A DNA stretch of 29,764 bases from an uncultured Prevotella sp. (GTDB taxonomy: Bacteria; Bacteroidota; Bacteroidia; Bacteroidales; Bacteroidaceae), in assembly GCA_937906495.1 (NCBI GenBank), contig CALCVT010000118.1, positions 1-29,764 of the forward strand, in the 5' to 3' direction. The translations under genes and the position numbers were made by a program. Positions 28,711-29,764 of this stretch are shown here, piece after piece (within the stretch, counting starts at the first letter, position 1; every line of letters starts with the position of its first letter). The notes beneath the pieces are model-generated. The model did no database searches, was not told where the DNA came from, and saw nothing but the letters and a program-made list of their open reading frames with translations.

Positions 28711-29605
28711 CCGCGAAAAATTCCTGCCGCGAACGCTTAAGAGTATTGCTGCCTGTACGCTGTTGCCCCATCGTATCATATTGGTTGACAACGCAAGTAC
28801 CGATGCCTCGGCACAAATTTGCGCCGACTTTGCTGCAGCACATCCCGAACTGCCCATAGTTTTGCTAAGCGAACCCCGTAAAGGAGCAAGTGTAGCTCGC
28901 AATGCAGGCCTTCGAGAGGTTCGTACGGAGTGGGTTTATTTCTTTGATTCAGACGATGAACTGAGTTCCGGCTTTTTTGAAGCAGTAGCCGAGGCTATCA
29001 AGCAAAATCCAGCTGCCGATCTGGTGGCTTGTGCCACATTGATGGTGTTTGCAGATGGACGCGAAGTTAGGCGTGCTGTACAATATTCAGTTTCGGTGGT
29101 CGACCAACTGCTTTCCGGGCAATTAGCCACACAGGGCATGTTTGTACGAACTGATTTGTTGCGCAGCATAGGAGGGTGGAACGAGTCGCTATCAACTTGG
29201 GACGATTGGGAACTTGGAATTCGACTGTTGATGCGTGCACCCCGCACGGTGTGGTTGCGAGGAAGGGCTTGGCACAGGCTGTATCAGCATGAAGATAGTC
29301 AGACGGGTAAAGACTTCAGTTCAACATGGATGCGTATATGCAAAGCTCTTGAGACGGCGTATAGGGAAGTGTTGTCTGATTCCACTTATTTGCAGGCTTT
29401 AGCTGTTCGCAGTATGCTTCTGGCGGGTATACTTGCAAAAGAAAAAAACCAGCAGGCAGCAACTCATGTGCGCCACATAGCCTGTGGTATGGCACGTAAA
29501 GAGCCGGTTTTTTTCAAAAAAATAATATTGCCGGTGCTTTACCATTATACCCGTTTAGGGGGCCGGGGTGGATGGATTTTGGCCAGGAAACTCTTTTTAC
29601 GATAA
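28682..29605 (+). CDS. GT2-family glycosyltransferase (WcaA/EpsE-like)
   Basis: 307 aa from the ATG at 28682, chosen because MFSLVIPYHNREKFLPRTLK is the classic GT2 start; the longer frame from 28631 adds 17 non-family residues. Signatures: ILVDNASTDASA, KGASVARNAGLREV, the metal site VYFFDSDDELSSGF near 93-106, and GGWNESLSTWDDWELGIRLL near 178. It belongs to a different GT2 subgroup than its two neighbours. The start overlaps the preceding gene by 29 bp. The C-terminal region is basic with a hydrophobic stretch (FFKKIILPVLYHYT) that may be peripheral to the membrane. Donor and acceptor are unknown. Confidence 0.88.
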   Translation: MFSLVIPYHNREKFLPRTLKSIAACTLLPHRIILVDNASTDASAQICADFAAAHPELPIVLLSEPRKGASVARNAGLREVRTEWVYFFDSDDELSSGFFEAVAEAIKQNPAADLVACATLMVFADGREVRRAVQYSVSVVDQLLSGQLATQGMFVRTDLLRSIGGWNESLSTWDDWELGIRLLMRAPRTVWLRGRAWHRLYQHEDSQTGKDFSSTWMRICKALETAYREVLSDSTYLQALAVRSMLLAGILAKEKNQQAATHVRHIACGMARKEPVFFKKIILPVLYHYTRLGGRGGWILARKLFLR

Positions 29606-29644
29606 TTTTTTTGGTAAAAGTGCGTCTGTTTACAAAAAAAGTAC

Positions 29645-29652
29645 TACTTTTG
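29645..29652 (+). promoter_or_regulatory. -7 promoter element of tRNA-Pro
   Basis: TACTTTTG followed by C, fitting TAnnTTTG, 60 bp before the tRNA. No clear -33 is seen. A CCCC/GGGG hairpin (29674-29690) sits in the leader. Confidence 0.5.
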
Positions 29653-29711
29653 CACTGCTTTTAAGGCAAACATCCCCTCTACATACGGGGTTGTAAGTAG
29701 TTTAAAGCAAA

Positions 29712-29764
29712 CGGGGCGTAGCGCAGTCCGGTTAGCGCACCTGCTTTGGGAGCAGGGGGTCGTG
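29712..29764 (+). tRNA. tRNA-Pro (anticodon UGG), 3' part outside the window
   Basis: The acceptor 5' strand CGGGGCG starts at 29712. A D-arm follows (GCGC-AGTCCGGTTA-GCGC), then an anticodon stem CCTGC/GCAGG (29740-29744 with 29752-29756) around the loop TTTGGGA, giving anticodon TGG for proline. The sequence stops in the variable/T-arm region, so the gene is cut by the window end. Confidence 0.93.

Noticed and set aside
29630..29651. Terminator hairpin AAAAGTA/TACTTTT after the last glycosyltransferase
   Set aside because: The loop would be too small and the sequence coincides with the -7 element of the tRNA promoter.

Overview
The window looks like a chromosomal segment of a Bacteroidales bacterium, probably of the Prevotella/Bacteroides group. 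The evidence is Bacteroidetes-type promoters (a TTG or TTTG about 20 bp before TAnnTTTG, seen repeatedly), few Shine-Dalgarno sites, the order rplM-rpsI-rpsB-tsf, a type B L31, a stand-alone AICAR transformylase, and a phosphate transporter fused to a PhoU-like domain. I assign no species.

Layout. 1-3350 (minus strand): an operon running from a small secreted protein through an HprK-like kinase, a PqqD-like protein and an AICAR-transformylase-only PurH to a small very basic protein, closed by a terminator at 71-101. 3690-4135: rpmE2 with its own promoter and terminator. 4422-4975 (plus): a short transcription unit with a 45-residue ORF and a perfect terminator, abutting a transposase remnant. 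5035-8316 (minus): the ribosomal operon rplM-rpsI-rpsB-tsf with a structured leader and a long inverted repeat before tsf. 8586-10996 (plus): the phosphate transporter. 11494-12490: a HisC-fold protein whose PLP lysine is replaced by histidine. 12695-16950: gyrA and a secreted TPR protein. 17158-23490: a second, related TPR protein, a Dcp-type M3 peptidase, dCMP deaminase, an S41 C-terminal processing protease and 5-formyltetrahydrofolate cyclo-ligase, closely spaced and probably cotranscribed. 23491-24332: an unusual gene-free stretch with an orphan promoter-terminator unit (small-RNA candidate) and a 21-bp tandem repeat. 24301-29605: a surface-glycan module (3,4-ketoisomerase cupin, FemAB/GNAT-like acyltransferase, sugar aminotransferase, three GT2 glycosyltransferases). 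The window ends inside a tRNA-Pro gene.

How the genes work together. The ribosomal block supplies translation components. The TPR-protease block looks like housekeeping plus cell-envelope proteolysis. The last module can be read as a pathway: isomerise a dTDP-4-keto-6-deoxyhexose, aminate it at C3, acylate the amine, and pass sugars to a glycan; the dTDP-glucose synthesis genes are not here. The strongest oddities are the Lys-to-His HisC paralog, the candidate small RNA at about 23744-23808, the kinase/PqqD pair without an obvious peptide precursor, and conserved-looking RNA structures in the ribosomal operon.
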